NCBI GenBank assembly: GCA_947379975.1
Contig: CANCPF010000003.1
Location: forward strand, 66,931-130,930
Length of the DNA: 64,000 bases
Direction of reading: 5' to 3'
DNA from: Methylophilaceae bacterium
GTDB lineage: Bacteria; Pseudomonadota; Gammaproteobacteria; Burkholderiales; Methylophilaceae
Positions within the stretch are counted from its first letter, which is position 1; each line of letters opens with the position of its first letter. A program made the translations under genes and the position numbers. Of this stretch, positions 9,088-16,454 are shown piece after piece. The notes under the pieces are model-generated. The model saw nothing but the letters and a program-made list of their open reading frames with translations, ran no database searches and had not been told where the DNA came from.

Positions 9088-9569
9088 TGATCATTAAAAT
9101 AGCGCCACTTATTAAATGGTTCAGCATTAGCGCAATTATCATTGCCGCGGATCTTTATACCAAGCATTTGGTGCAAAACTCTTTTGTTTATGGGGACATG
9201 CTGACCATCACCAGCTTTTTTGATTTAGTGCGCTACCATAACCAAGGTTCTGCTTTTGGATTTTTGGCGGATGCTGGAGGTTGGCAAAAACTGTTTTTTA
9301 ATGGTGTTTCTGTGCTGGCGATTATGGTGATTAGTTACCTAATTCGTAAACATGCGACTGAGAAACTTTTTTGCTTGGGGCTTGCCTTAGTCCTGGGCGG
9401 TGCAATTGGTAATTTTTATGATCGCATTACCTTAGGCTACGTGGTCGATTTTTTAAATTTCCATTATCACAATATCTATTGGCCAGCCTTTAACGTAGCA
9501 GACAGCGCAATATGCGTGGGAGTGGCGTGTTTATTGTTAGATAGCTTTAAAAAAGCGCCACAAAAATAA
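9087..9569 (+). CDS. lspA: Lipoprotein signal peptidase (signal peptidase II)
   Basis: Inner-membrane aspartyl protease of 160 aa that removes signal peptides from diacylated prolipoproteins. Four hydrophobic segments are visible. The two catalytic Asp motifs are FYDRITLGYVVDFLNF and FNVADSAIC. NQGSAFGFLADAGG is the conserved periplasmic segment. It overlaps ileS by one base, so translation is coupled. Lipoprotein substrates in this window include LptE and the small lipoproteins at 26.8 and 27.7 kb. Confidence 0.97.
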   Translation: MIIKIAPLIKWFSISAIIIAADLYTKHLVQNSFVYGDMLTITSFFDLVRYHNQGSAFGFLADAGGWQKLFFNGVSVLAIMVISYLIRKHATEKLFCLGLALVLGGAIGNFYDRITLGYVVDFLNFHYHNIYWPAFNVADSAICVGVACLLLDSFKKAPQK

Positions 9570-9600
9570 ATGCTTGATACATCAATAAGTTGGGATTTAA

Positions 9601-10239
9601 ATGGCGGATTGGTTAAAGATTATTGCAGGTAAAACTGCCATTGCGCAGCAGGGCAATAAGCCTGGCAAAACTAATGCTAATAGCCGTGTACCGGCCGGTC
9701 AAACTGAAGTTAAAAACTTTCCAGTACTCAATATCGGTCTACAGCCTAGCATTGATAAAGCAGATTGGTCGCTTCGCATATACGGTTTAGTTGAGACAGA
9801 AATTAATCTGGATTGGGCTGCCTTTGAAGCGCTCACGCAAACGACCGATGTTTCTGACTTTCATTGCGTCACGCGCTGGAGTCAGTTAGATATGAATTGG
9901 CAAGGCGTGCGAGCGCGAGATATTTTGGCTTTAGCAATGCCTTTATCTACAGCAAAGTTCGTTACGCTACATGGCTATGATGGCTATACTACCAACCTTA
10001 ACCTAGAAGCTTTAATCGACGATGATGTGCTGGTCGCACATTCTGTACTAGGCCAAGCTCTTACGCGTGAACATGGAGCGCCTGCCCGAATAATTGTACC
10101 GAAACGCTATGCCTGGAAAGGTGCAAAATGGTTAAAAGCCATAGAATTACATGCTGAGGATAAGTTAGGTTTTTGGGAAGTGCGTGGTTACCATAATCAG
10201 GCTGATCCATTTCTAGAACAGCGATTTTCTGAGAATTGA
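9601..10239 (+). CDS. Sulfite-oxidase-family molybdopterin oxidoreductase, cytoplasmic type
   Basis: 212 aa. It contains the oxidoreductase molybdopterin-binding domain: the molybdenum-ligating Cys is C89 in DFHCVTRWS, followed by W-x-G-V (NWQGVRARDIL), TLHGYDGYTTNL, REHGAPARIIVPKRYAWKGAKW and a C-terminal GFWEVRGYH segment. These are hallmarks of the YuiH/YedY/sulfite-oxidase superfamily. I see no Tat or Sec signal, so it appears cytoplasmic, and there is no haem domain. A GGGA lies before the ATG. Substrate unknown; sulfite, S-oxides or N-oxides are all possible. Ends 32 bp from the converging regA. Confidence 0.8.
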   Translation: MADWLKIIAGKTAIAQQGNKPGKTNANSRVPAGQTEVKNFPVLNIGLQPSIDKADWSLRIYGLVETEINLDWAAFEALTQTTDVSDFHCVTRWSQLDMNWQGVRARDILALAMPLSTAKFVTLHGYDGYTTNLNLEALIDDDVLVAHSVLGQALTREHGAPARIIVPKRYAWKGAKWLKAIELHAEDKLGFWEVRGYHNQADPFLEQRFSEN

Positions 10240-10271
10240 TTTTTTATTACAATGTTCTAAATTGGTTAGCT

Positions 10272-10850
10272 TTAGTTTTTACTAGGATTTTTCCCTAACT
10301 TTCTTTGCAAGGTGCGTCTGTGCATATTCAAGCTGCGTGCAGTGGCGGAGATATTGCCATCATGCTCAGTCAGTACACGTTGAATATGCTCCCATTCTAG
10401 GCGGTCGATAGACAGTGGATTGATCGATAATTCAAGCTCGGCATTGCCTGATTGTTTTTCAAAGGCAGCGACAATCTCATCTGCATCTACCGGTTTTGCA
10501 AGATAATGCGTTGCACCTAGTTTAATGGCTTCAACCGCGGTGGCAATGCTGGCAAATCCAGTAAGCACGACAATTCTCGTACCTGCATTTAGGCTTGCTA
10601 ACTGGCGAACCAGCACTAAGCCTGAGTTACCTGACATTTTTAAGTCCACTACGGCGAATTCTGGTGCTTCTTGTTTGGCAAGTTCAAATGCACTTTCTGC
10701 ACTGTTGGCTAAGCTGACTAAAAATCCGCGTTTACGCATGGCTGGTGCCAGTGCATTCAGGAAATCTTCATCATCATCAACTAAAAGTAGGCTGGGTTTT
10801 TCATCACTATTTTCTGTAGTAGCTATATTTTCTAGATTAAAACTGTTCAT
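10272..10850 (-). CDS. regA: RegA/PrrA/ActR-type response regulator
   Basis: 192 aa. N-terminal receiver domain with the acidic pocket VDDDED (residues 24-29), phospho-acceptor D69 in VVDLKMSG, Thr in VLTGFAS and Lys in LAKPVD. The short C-terminal Fis-like helix-turn-helix reads GNISATARSLNMHRRTLQRKLGK, the very conserved RegA DNA-binding helix. This family controls respiration, cbb3 oxidases and redox genes in response to its kinase RegB. It lies 10 bp downstream of regB in the same operon. The cbb3 cluster and two RegA-like sites nearby fit this role. Also called RoxR or ActR in other genera. Confidence 0.92.
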   Translation of the reverse strand: MNSFNLENIATTENSDEKPSLLLVDDDEDFLNALAPAMRKRGFLVSLANSAESAFELAKQEAPEFAVVDLKMSGNSGLVLVRQLASLNAGTRIVVLTGFASIATAVEAIKLGATHYLAKPVDADEIVAAFEKQSGNAELELSINPLSIDRLEWEHIQRVLTEHDGNISATARSLNMHRRTLQRKLGKNPSKN

Positions 10851-10860
10851 TTTCTGACCT

Positions 10861-12153
10861 TCAGTTTCTTATACGTAAATTTTTAAGTGGCAAACTCACT
10901 AGCGTAATGACGCCGCCTTCTGGGTGATTGTTGAGACTTAACTTGCCTTCATACCGCGCTAGAATCGCTTGCGTTAAATATACGCCTAAGCCCATGCCTT
11001 GGTTATTTTTCGAGGTGAAAAACGGTGTGCCTAATTTACTTTTGGTCTCGGCACTTAAGCCAGCACCAAAGTCGCGAATCTGTATTTTTAGTGTTTTCTC
11101 ATCCCAATTGGCATCAAATAAAATGCGTTCAGGTGATTCGTCTGCGGCGTTATCCAGTAAATTTAGTATGGCCTGTGTGAAGGTTCTATCCATAAAAATG
11201 ATTGGGTTTATTTTGGTGTCTGACATGGTAATAATTAGCTCGGTCGCCGGTCTGGTATCGCGCCAACGCTGGATCGCCTCCTGTAAAAACTCAAATAGCG
11301 TAAAGCCTTGGCCGGCATCCGCGCGCGATAGTCCCGCATTACGAGTAATGGACGATAATATTTCTTTGCAGCGTGTCACTTGTTTTTGTAGTATTTCCAG
11401 TTGCTGTAATAACTCTGGTTGATTGGCGTAATCTTGCCTGAGTTCTTTGCTTATAATAGCCATTGTAGCCAATGGCGTGCCTAGCTCATGCGCAGCACTG
11501 GTTGCCAACGTGCCTAAGGCTAGCATGCGTTCGCTTTCTAACGCTTTTTCACGCACGGCAGCGATGGTCTTATCGTAATCACGTAGGTTTTGCCCAATAC
11601 GTGCAATAAAAATCGCCACAATAATCGAGCTAACAACAAAGCCCAGCCACATGCCAACCAAATGAATGTCTAAATGGATGCTATTTTTTGCATCCAGCTG
11701 GGCGTGCATGTGCAGGTGTGAAAGCGGTATATGGTAAAACATCAGCAAGGTATAGCAGGTAATGCTCAAGCCGGCGATTATCCATGCATAAGCGGTGCGC
11801 AAAGCCACTGCCGCTACGGTAATCGGCAATAAATACATCCAAATAAACGGGTTGCTATAACCGCCACTAAAATAAAAAAGTACAGAAAGCGCGGCAATAT
11901 CGCCTAAAAGTTGCGTGAATAATTCATGCTGCGTGGTTTGCTGGGTATGTTTCAAGCGCCACCATGCTATGCCGTTGAGTAAACCTAAGCCTGTAATAGC
12001 CAGTAGTAGAGGTAAAATAGGGAGCGGAATAGATGCTAGCCGTAATCCGATAATCACCGCCGTTAAGCAAATCATTACTACGCTACGCAACATGACTAAG
12101 CGTTGCATATTGTGGCGAGTTGCATTAGATAGTGCTGGGCGGATAGATTGCAT
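10861..12153 (-). CDS. regB: RegB/PrrB/RoxS-type redox sensor histidine kinase
   Basis: Inner-membrane kinase with six hydrophobic segments in the first ~190 residues. The loop motif GGYSNPF (residues 97-103) matches the conserved GGxxNPF quinone-sensing heptapeptide of RegB. The H-box AAHELGTPLATM contains H222. A Cys lies exactly 40 residues later (C262, TRCKEIL), the same offset as the redox-active H225/C265 pair of Rhodobacter capsulatus RegB. The HATPase_c domain ends the protein (NLLDNAADES, DFGAGLS, GMGLGVYL). A TTG 30 nt upstream (12183) could extend the frame by 10 residues. I prefer the ATG at 12153 because AGG lies upstream of it at usable distance. Confidence 0.9.
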   Translation of the reverse strand: MQSIRPALSNATRHNMQRLVMLRSVVMICLTAVIIGLRLASIPLPILPLLLAITGLGLLNGIAWWRLKHTQQTTQHELFTQLLGDIAALSVLFYFSGGYSNPFIWMYLLPITVAAVALRTAYAWIIAGLSITCYTLLMFYHIPLSHLHMHAQLDAKNSIHLDIHLVGMWLGFVVSSIIVAIFIARIGQNLRDYDKTIAAVREKALESERMLALGTLATSAAHELGTPLATMAIISKELRQDYANQPELLQQLEILQKQVTRCKEILSSITRNAGLSRADAGQGFTLFEFLQEAIQRWRDTRPATELIITMSDTKINPIIFMDRTFTQAILNLLDNAADESPERILFDANWDEKTLKIQIRDFGAGLSAETKSKLGTPFFTSKNNQGMGLGVYLTQAILARYEGKLSLNNHPEGGVITLVSLPLKNLRIRN

Positions 12154-12198
12154 TTTTGGGTTACCTAAAAGCTTAATATTCAAAGCCTAATAAGGCAC

Positions 12199-12229
12199 AT
12201 TATAAAGTGTTCAAGCTCTTAATAATCAA
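12199..12229 (-). promoter_or_regulatory. Probable regBA promoter
   Basis: Minus strand: -35-like TTGATT (12229-12224), a 19-bp spacer and a perfect -10 TATAAT (12204-12199). The spacer is slightly long, which suits an activated promoter. The RegA-like inverted repeat begins 9 bp upstream of the -35. Confidence 0.45.
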
Positions 12230-12237
12230 TTACTAGC

Positions 12238-12254
12238 TGTGGCAAATTGTCGCA
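12238..12254. promoter_or_regulatory. Candidate RegA-binding inverted repeat, copy 1
   Basis: TGTGGCAAATTGTCGCA. The arms TGTGGCA and TGTCGCA form an imperfect inverted repeat (5/7) around AAT. It differs at one position of 17 from the copy at 13987-14003. The GTCGC half-site resembles RegA/PrrA/RegR targets. It sits between divergent regBA and the tlpA-like gene, upstream of the regB -35, which suggests autoregulation and control of the thioredoxin gene. The assignment to RegA is inferred. Confidence 0.5.
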
Positions 12255-12416
12255 CGGCAATTTATCAAGCAATATTGAATGCTCACTTTTTAGTTGAGAG
12301 TTTTGGCTCCGATGTTAATAGCGTTATTATTAACGTTGAGCTGACTGAATTGAATCCTGTTTTAGCGCGGCTTTGTTATGCTAATATTATTGGCTACTCA
12401 TCAGGTATTAATCACT

Positions 12417-12917
12417 ATGATTCTAATTTTGAAACTAGCCATAATCGTGCTGTTTTTCTTATCTCCAACTTCAATTTATGCAACGGAAGTTGGAAAACCG
12501 GCACCCGAATTCACGGCTAATTTGATTGATGGGAAATTATTTTCTGTTGAGTCTGCCAAAGGTCAAGTGATTATCATTAATTTTTGGGCCAGTTGGTGTT
12601 CACCCTGCAGGCAAGAAATGCCAGCATTTGAACGTTATTATCAGCAACATAAGGTGCAAGGATTGCAACTTATAGCGGTTAGTTTGGATGAAACTTCCGA
12701 TGACGCGAAGGTAAGGCAAGTGATGTCAGCGTATAGCTTTAATGCAGCATTTGAGCGAGAAACGCAACATAAAGGATATGGTCGTATTTGGCGTTTGCCA
12801 CTGACATTTGTTATTGATCGTAAAGGCATAGTGCGTAAAGATGGCTGGTATGGTGATGCCGGGATAGATCAAGCTTTACTAGAAAAAATAGTGACACCGC
12901 TACTTGATGAAAAGTAG
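12417..12917 (+). CDS. TlpA/ResA-like periplasmic thioredoxin
   Basis: About 166 aa from the ATG at 12417. A clean N-terminal hydrophobic signal (MILILKLAIIVLFFLS ... IYA) is followed by a thioredoxin-fold AhpC/TSA-type domain. The active site is WASWCSPC (C61, C64) and the cis-Pro loop is RLPLTFVID. Such proteins reduce disulfides in the periplasm, for instance in cytochrome c apoproteins or copper-site assembly factors. An in-frame ATG at 12378 gives 13 more residues but lacks a ribosome site and spoils the signal. The gene is divergent from regBA across a RegA-like box. It is not obviously in a ccm cluster, so its substrate is unknown; the neighbouring Cys-motif proteins are candidates. 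Confidence 0.82.
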   Translation: MILILKLAIIVLFFLSPTSIYATEVGKPAPEFTANLIDGKLFSVESAKGQVIIINFWASWCSPCRQEMPAFERYYQQHKVQGLQLIAVSLDETSDDAKVRQVMSAYSFNAAFERETQHKGYGRIWRLPLTFVIDRKGIVRKDGWYGDAGIDQALLEKIVTPLLDEK

Positions 12918-12963
12918 CGGCTATCCATAGGCTTTTTGCGTTTGCTGATTCATCGTTGATAGA

Positions 12964-13920
12964 TTAAAAAATGTAGCGTAAACCAGCTGAAAGTAGCAAG
13001 TTAGGTTCAATCTGATAGCCATTCACACGTTGGTAAATTGGTACTTGTAAGAAGCCAAATGCTTGAACCTGTTTGTTGATAGGCACCGTTATTCCTGGGC
13101 TAATATAAAGTAACGTTGCACCGCTATTTGGAATATCTGCCTGTGTCCCAGACTCCCGTTTCTCTATTCTGCTGTTTAATTGTAATTGTGGAATAAATGT
13201 TTCAAAACCCATATAACGCACGCCAGCGCTGGCATTTAAACCATTGCCAGGACGAAACTCTTTGTGCGAGTTAAGTGCAACCTGCAAGGTTGCTTGTGCA
13301 AAATAATCCCAATTACGGTTAATATTGCCAAAATGGTAGCCGCCCAGCAATAAATCTGTAGTGCCTGTTCCTAGCTGTAAGCCACGATCAAGTGGCGAGC
13401 CATCACTTAACAAGTCATTAGTGCTACCAGTAGGTAGCTTTAAACCAAAGGTGATGCCTGAACTGCGGTCGTCGGCTAATCCTTGATAGCGGCCGGTGAT
13501 GCGTAAGTCACCAATTCCTTTTGAGGATGAAGTCAGTATTGTGTCTGGATAACCATCTTCGCCATAAGTGCCGTGGGAGCGACTAAACACTGGTAACTGC
13601 ACATTGACCGCCCAGTCTTTATTGAAGCTATGATCCAAACCCAGCGTTAGATTGCGATTGATGGTGCTATCCTGTACTTCAGTCCCGGCCGGAATGTCGC
13701 TTCGATTAACCGAACCGCTGCCGCTCCGATAATCATTTTGTTTGAAGTAGTCGAAACGAATGTCGAAACGCGTTCCTTCTCCGTTAGCAATGCCTTGACT
13801 AGTCCAGTCTGAATTAAGCGTGCAACCACAGCTAGAACAGGCTAATGCAGTTGTGATGTTAGCTAACATTAACATTGTGATTGCTGCCAGGGCTAAATTT
13901 TTGTGTGTAAGCGTATTCAT
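12964..13920 (-). CDS. Outer-membrane beta-barrel-like protein with N-terminal CSSCGC motif
   Basis: 318 aa. A signal peptide ends ALA at residue 27, so the mature protein should begin CSSCGC (C28, C31, C33), a compact thiol or metal-binding-like motif. The rest alternates polar and hydrophobic residues in beta-strand style, with many aromatic girdle residues. It ends in LRYIF, a C-terminal aromatic typical of BAM-inserted barrels. It resembles porin-like proteins of the phenol meta-pathway/transporter type in strand pattern only. No function is known to me. Convergent with the tlpA-like gene (46 bp) and divergent from the CECC propeller gene across a RegA-like box. The Cys at +1 leaves lipoprotein processing open, though the lipobox is poor. 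Confidence 0.65.
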   Translation of the reverse strand: MNTLTHKNLALAAITMLMLANITTALACSSCGCTLNSDWTSQGIANGEGTRFDIRFDYFKQNDYRSGSGSVNRSDIPAGTEVQDSTINRNLTLGLDHSFNKDWAVNVQLPVFSRSHGTYGEDGYPDTILTSSSKGIGDLRITGRYQGLADDRSSGITFGLKLPTGSTNDLLSDGSPLDRGLQLGTGTTDLLLGGYHFGNINRNWDYFAQATLQVALNSHKEFRPGNGLNASAGVRYMGFETFIPQLQLNSRIEKRESGTQADIPNSGATLLYISPGITVPINKQVQAFGFLQVPIYQRVNGYQIEPNLLLSAGLRYIF

Positions 13921-13957
13921 GTTATTTAGTTAATAATTTCGATTGTATATATTCAGA

Positions 13958-13986
13958 ATTATAAATATCCATAGTTAAACTGTACA
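13958..13986 (-). promoter_or_regulatory. Probable promoter of the CSSCGC barrel gene
   Basis: Minus strand: -35-like TGTACA (13986-13981), a 17-bp spacer and a perfect -10 TATAAT (13963-13958). The RegA-like box abuts the -35 directly, as expected for an activator that contacts RNA polymerase. Confidence 0.5.
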
Positions 13987-14003
13987 TGTGGCATATTGTC
14001 GCA
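13987..14003. promoter_or_regulatory. Candidate RegA-binding inverted repeat, copy 2
   Basis: TGTGGCATATTGTCGCA, identical to the copy at 12238-12254 in 16 of 17 positions, with the same arm and spacer geometry. It lies between the divergent barrel and propeller genes. On the plus side a weak TTGGTT (14008-14013), 17 bp, TATTTC promoter starts 4 bp after the box, so one site could serve both directions. Confidence 0.5.
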
Positions 14004-14089
14004 GGCGTTGGTTTTAATTGTGGCTGGCTTTATTTCTTAAAGCTAACACGCATTGAAGAGTACCTAAAAAATAGAGTAATATCGTGCGG

Positions 14090-15295
14090 ATGAAAAATCT
14101 ATTCTTGTTTTGTGCGGTCTTTTTGATCAGTTTGCCTTTAAAAGTAACTTCTCATGAAGGTCACGCGCAACAGCAAAAGCCTATGCTAGCCATAAGTGTG
14201 GCATTTGATTCCTCAGGTAATTTATGGAAGGCAAGTAGTAATGGTGATTTTGTGCAAGTTGAGTCTAGCCGCGATTTAGGCAAACATTTTTCTAAAGCCA
14301 TCAGCATTAATCAAACTGCCCAAAAGATTGTCGCTGATGGCGAAGCGCGCCCCAAAATTGCTATCGGCCCAGATGGCAATATCTATCTCACGTGGACTCA
14401 GAGCTTAGCTAAACCATTCAGTGCTTATGTGTGGTTTGCACGGTCAATTAACGGTGGAAAAACTTTTGAAACACCTTTCATTGTGCATCAAGATCGTGCC
14501 GAAATCACCCATCAATTTGAAGCACTGAATATAGCACCTAATGGCAATATCACCATTGCCTGGGTCGACAATCGAGATAAAACCGCTGGTAAACCTTACG
14601 ATGGCGCCGCTATTTATTACGCACTTTCAACAGATAAAGGCACGAGCTTTGCGCCTGAACAAAAGCTCGCTGATAATAGCTGCGAATGTTGCAGCATTGT
14701 TTTTACCCACAAGCCTAACGGTACCGTTGTTGCCATGTGGCGGCATGTGTTTGAAGGAGGTGAACGCGACCATATGATTGCGGAGATTCCTATTAACGTT
14801 AGCCAAGCACCCGTTGTTCAGCGTGCTACATTTGGTCGCTGGAAAGTAGATGGTTGCCCACATCAAGGTGCCGCATTGGCTAGTGGCGGCGAGGGTAAAG
14901 ATTGGTGGGGTTATCACATGGCTTGGTTTGATGGCGGCAATGATGAGACAGGTAAGGATGCCAGTTTATTTTATGCGCGTATGGATGGCGAAGCTTGGGT
15001 TTCATCGCCGGCCAAAAAATTCGGCAATCATAACAAGCAGGCCGGCCATCCAGCCTTGTTAAGTTTAGGTGAGAAAGTTTGGCTGGTGTGGCGTGAAACT
15101 GAAACTCTTAACAAGCTGACGCAATATACGATAGTGGCGAAGTTTTCAGACGATGGTGGTAGAAGTTGGAGTGAGGCTAAGACTGTTGCAAGTGCTGGCG
15201 ATAAAGCCGATTATCCGCAATTGTTGGCTAAGGATAATCAGCCTTTTTTAGTGTGGAACACACTTAAAGACGGTTTACAGATTATTGCTTTGTAA
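14090..15295 (+). CDS. Secreted sialidase-fold (BNR/propeller) protein with CECC motif
   Basis: 401 aa from the ATG at 14090. A GTG at 14084 adds two residues and is less convincing. Signal peptide MKNLFLFCAVFLISLPLKVTS, then a His-rich mature start (HEGHAQQ). Repeated Asp-box-like segments (SRDLGKHFSK, SINGGKTFE, STDKGTSFA, SDDGGRSWSE) indicate a six-bladed sialidase/BNR propeller. It lacks an evident sialidase arginine triad context, so sugar hydrolysis is doubtful. Cysteines cluster at CECC (198-201) and in DGCPHQG (C256, H258), which looks like a metal or redox site. Divergent from the CSSCGC barrel gene through a shared RegA-like box. Function unknown. Confidence 0.65.
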   Translation: MKNLFLFCAVFLISLPLKVTSHEGHAQQQKPMLAISVAFDSSGNLWKASSNGDFVQVESSRDLGKHFSKAISINQTAQKIVADGEARPKIAIGPDGNIYLTWTQSLAKPFSAYVWFARSINGGKTFETPFIVHQDRAEITHQFEALNIAPNGNITIAWVDNRDKTAGKPYDGAAIYYALSTDKGTSFAPEQKLADNSCECCSIVFTHKPNGTVVAMWRHVFEGGERDHMIAEIPINVSQAPVVQRATFGRWKVDGCPHQGAALASGGEGKDWWGYHMAWFDGGNDETGKDASLFYARMDGEAWVSSPAKKFGNHNKQAGHPALLSLGEKVWLVWRETETLNKLTQYTIVAKFSDDGGRSWSEAKTVASAGDKADYPQLLAKDNQPFLVWNTLKDGLQIIAL

Positions 15296-15418
15296 ATGAC
15301 TTAATTTATAAGTGCCTGGCTTGTACATCTTGGGCTTGGACTTGGGCTTACAGGTGCTTGGTTTTTGGCCGCATTGGTTTTGAAGACTATTTATAAACAC
15401 CATACTTTAGTGTGGTGA
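15296..15418 (+). pseudogene. Possible stop-interrupted small membrane ORF after the propeller gene
   Basis: Directly after the propeller gene's TAA, the same frame restarts with ATG ACT and is cut by TAA at 15302-15304. It then runs open to TGA at 15416-15418. The open part reads AWLVHLGLGLGLTGAWFLAA and on to KTIYKHHTLVW, a textbook single transmembrane helix with a basic end. Restoring one sense codon would give a 40-residue small membrane protein. It overlaps the end of the minus-strand safE-like gene by 28 bp. It may be a decayed gene or chance hydrophobicity from the TTGGGC-rich sequence. Confidence 0.25.
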
Positions 15419-16050
15419 GTAAGTTCCATCCAAATAGCCCATGCGCTGGCGCTACTTAATAACAAGCCGGCAAGGCGCATGCCGTATGGTTCTACTAAGT
15501 TGGTTTTAAGTTTTAGCCACAGCCACGGCGCAAAAAATAATGAAACACTAGAACCTATTGCAAAGGCTGCCATACTGAGTGCGCCACCAAGTGGATTACC
15601 GTTAAACGATGAAATAATTAGTGCTGAATATAGCAAACCGCAAGGCATTAATGCCCACAGCATGCCAATATAAAAATTCCCGCCTTGAATCAAACTTAGT
15701 TTTTTGACATGGCGCCAAATGCTCCGGCCAGCTTGGTCGACCCAAACAGGCTGGCGTGCATAAACCAATAGCAACATACCCCAAAAAAATACCAGCACAT
15801 GAAAAAATGTCCAGAGCGGGTGCAGTATTGCGCTGTAAGTGGATAACCAGGCAATACTTTGGATGGCAAATGTGGCGATAGCGCCCATCGCAGCATAACC
15901 ACACAAGCGTCCAAGATGAAAGAGTTGAATTGCGTATGGTTTTGCTGATGTCTGCGATATTGATGTGCAGGCCGCGCCACACATGGCTACGCAATGTGGG
16001 CCGCCAGCCAAGCCCATTAGCAGCGCACTATAAATGAGCGCAGTTTGCAC
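15391..16050 (-). CDS. SafE/DsbD_2-type membrane protein of the cbb3 cluster
   Basis: 219 aa, GTG start, about six transmembrane segments. The first helix region carries GGPHCVAMCGAAC (about residues 16-28), the Cys/His signature of the sulfite-exporter TauE/SafE-like and cytochrome-biogenesis DsbD_2 family, often found at the end of cco/fix clusters. Copper or thiol transport across the inner membrane for oxidase assembly is a reasonable guess. It follows ccoH by 21 bp in the same direction, so it is probably the last gene of the cco operon. The database name 'sulfite exporter' should not be taken literally. Confidence 0.72.
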   Translation of the reverse strand: MQTALIYSALLMGLAGGPHCVAMCGAACTSISQTSAKPYAIQLFHLGRLCGYAAMGAIATFAIQSIAWLSTYSAILHPLWTFFHVLVFFWGMLLLVYARQPVWVDQAGRSIWRHVKKLSLIQGGNFYIGMLWALMPCGLLYSALIISSFNGNPLGGALSMAAFAIGSSVSLFFAPWLWLKLKTNLVEPYGMRLAGLLLSSASAWAIWMELTHHTKVWCL

Positions 16051-16071
16051 GCGTCTATACTTATTTTAGGT

Positions 16072-16383
16072 TTATTTATTAATGCCAGTGGCAGCGTGAT
16101 TTCTAGCCAGCACTGCTGGCGCCAAGGCATTCTTCTCAGCGGTAGTAAGCGTTTCTGGTTTATTGGCATTAAGCGATTGATCCGCTAACGTTTTGTTAAT
16201 ATTAATACCTTTCTGGTAGTAATCTTCGTCAATCACTGGGTCGCGATGGCTAACCGCAATATAGACTGTGATTAGACTGGCAACCACCACTGCGGCTGGG
16301 CCGCCAAAGGCTAACCAAGCATAACCGTGATGCCACCAAGCTTTGTTTTTATCATCACTCATTGTTTTATTTTCTTGCATCAC
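16072..16383 (-). CDS. ccoH: Cytochrome cbb3 oxidase assembly protein CcoH/FixH
   Basis: 103 aa. A short cytoplasmic N-terminus is followed by one transmembrane helix (about residues 27-46) and the family stretch HRDPVIDEDYYQKGININK that follows it. CcoH/FixH is required for stable cbb3 oxidase assembly and may contact the copper ATPase CcoI. AAGGA lies 8 nt before the ATG at 16383, supporting this start over the internal Met at residue 8. Located between ccoG and the safE-like gene. Confidence 0.9.
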   Translation of the reverse strand: MMQENKTMSDDKNKAWWHHGYAWLAFGGPAAVVVASLITVYIAVSHRDPVIDEDYYQKGININKTLADQSLNANKPETLTTAEKNALAPAVLARNHAATGINK

Positions 16384-16454
16384 GTTATTCCTTATTTGAA
16401 CGACATCTTTTAGTCATATTTCTTACTATATTAACACTTTGTTTCTAGTCTATT

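Noticed and set aside
10928..11422. Antisense ORF inside regB
   Set aside because: No homology-like features; opposite to the kinase domain, whose motifs are intact.
12239..12520. Plus-strand 93-codon ORF starting in the regB-tlpA gap
   Set aside because: It overlaps the RegA-like box and the signal peptide of the TlpA-like gene in another frame, with non-membrane, low-quality sequence; no ribosome site.
14541..15062. Overlapping alternative-frame ORFs within the propeller gene
   Set aside because: The main frame shows Asp-box repeats and a signal peptide throughout; the others lack starts with ribosome sites.
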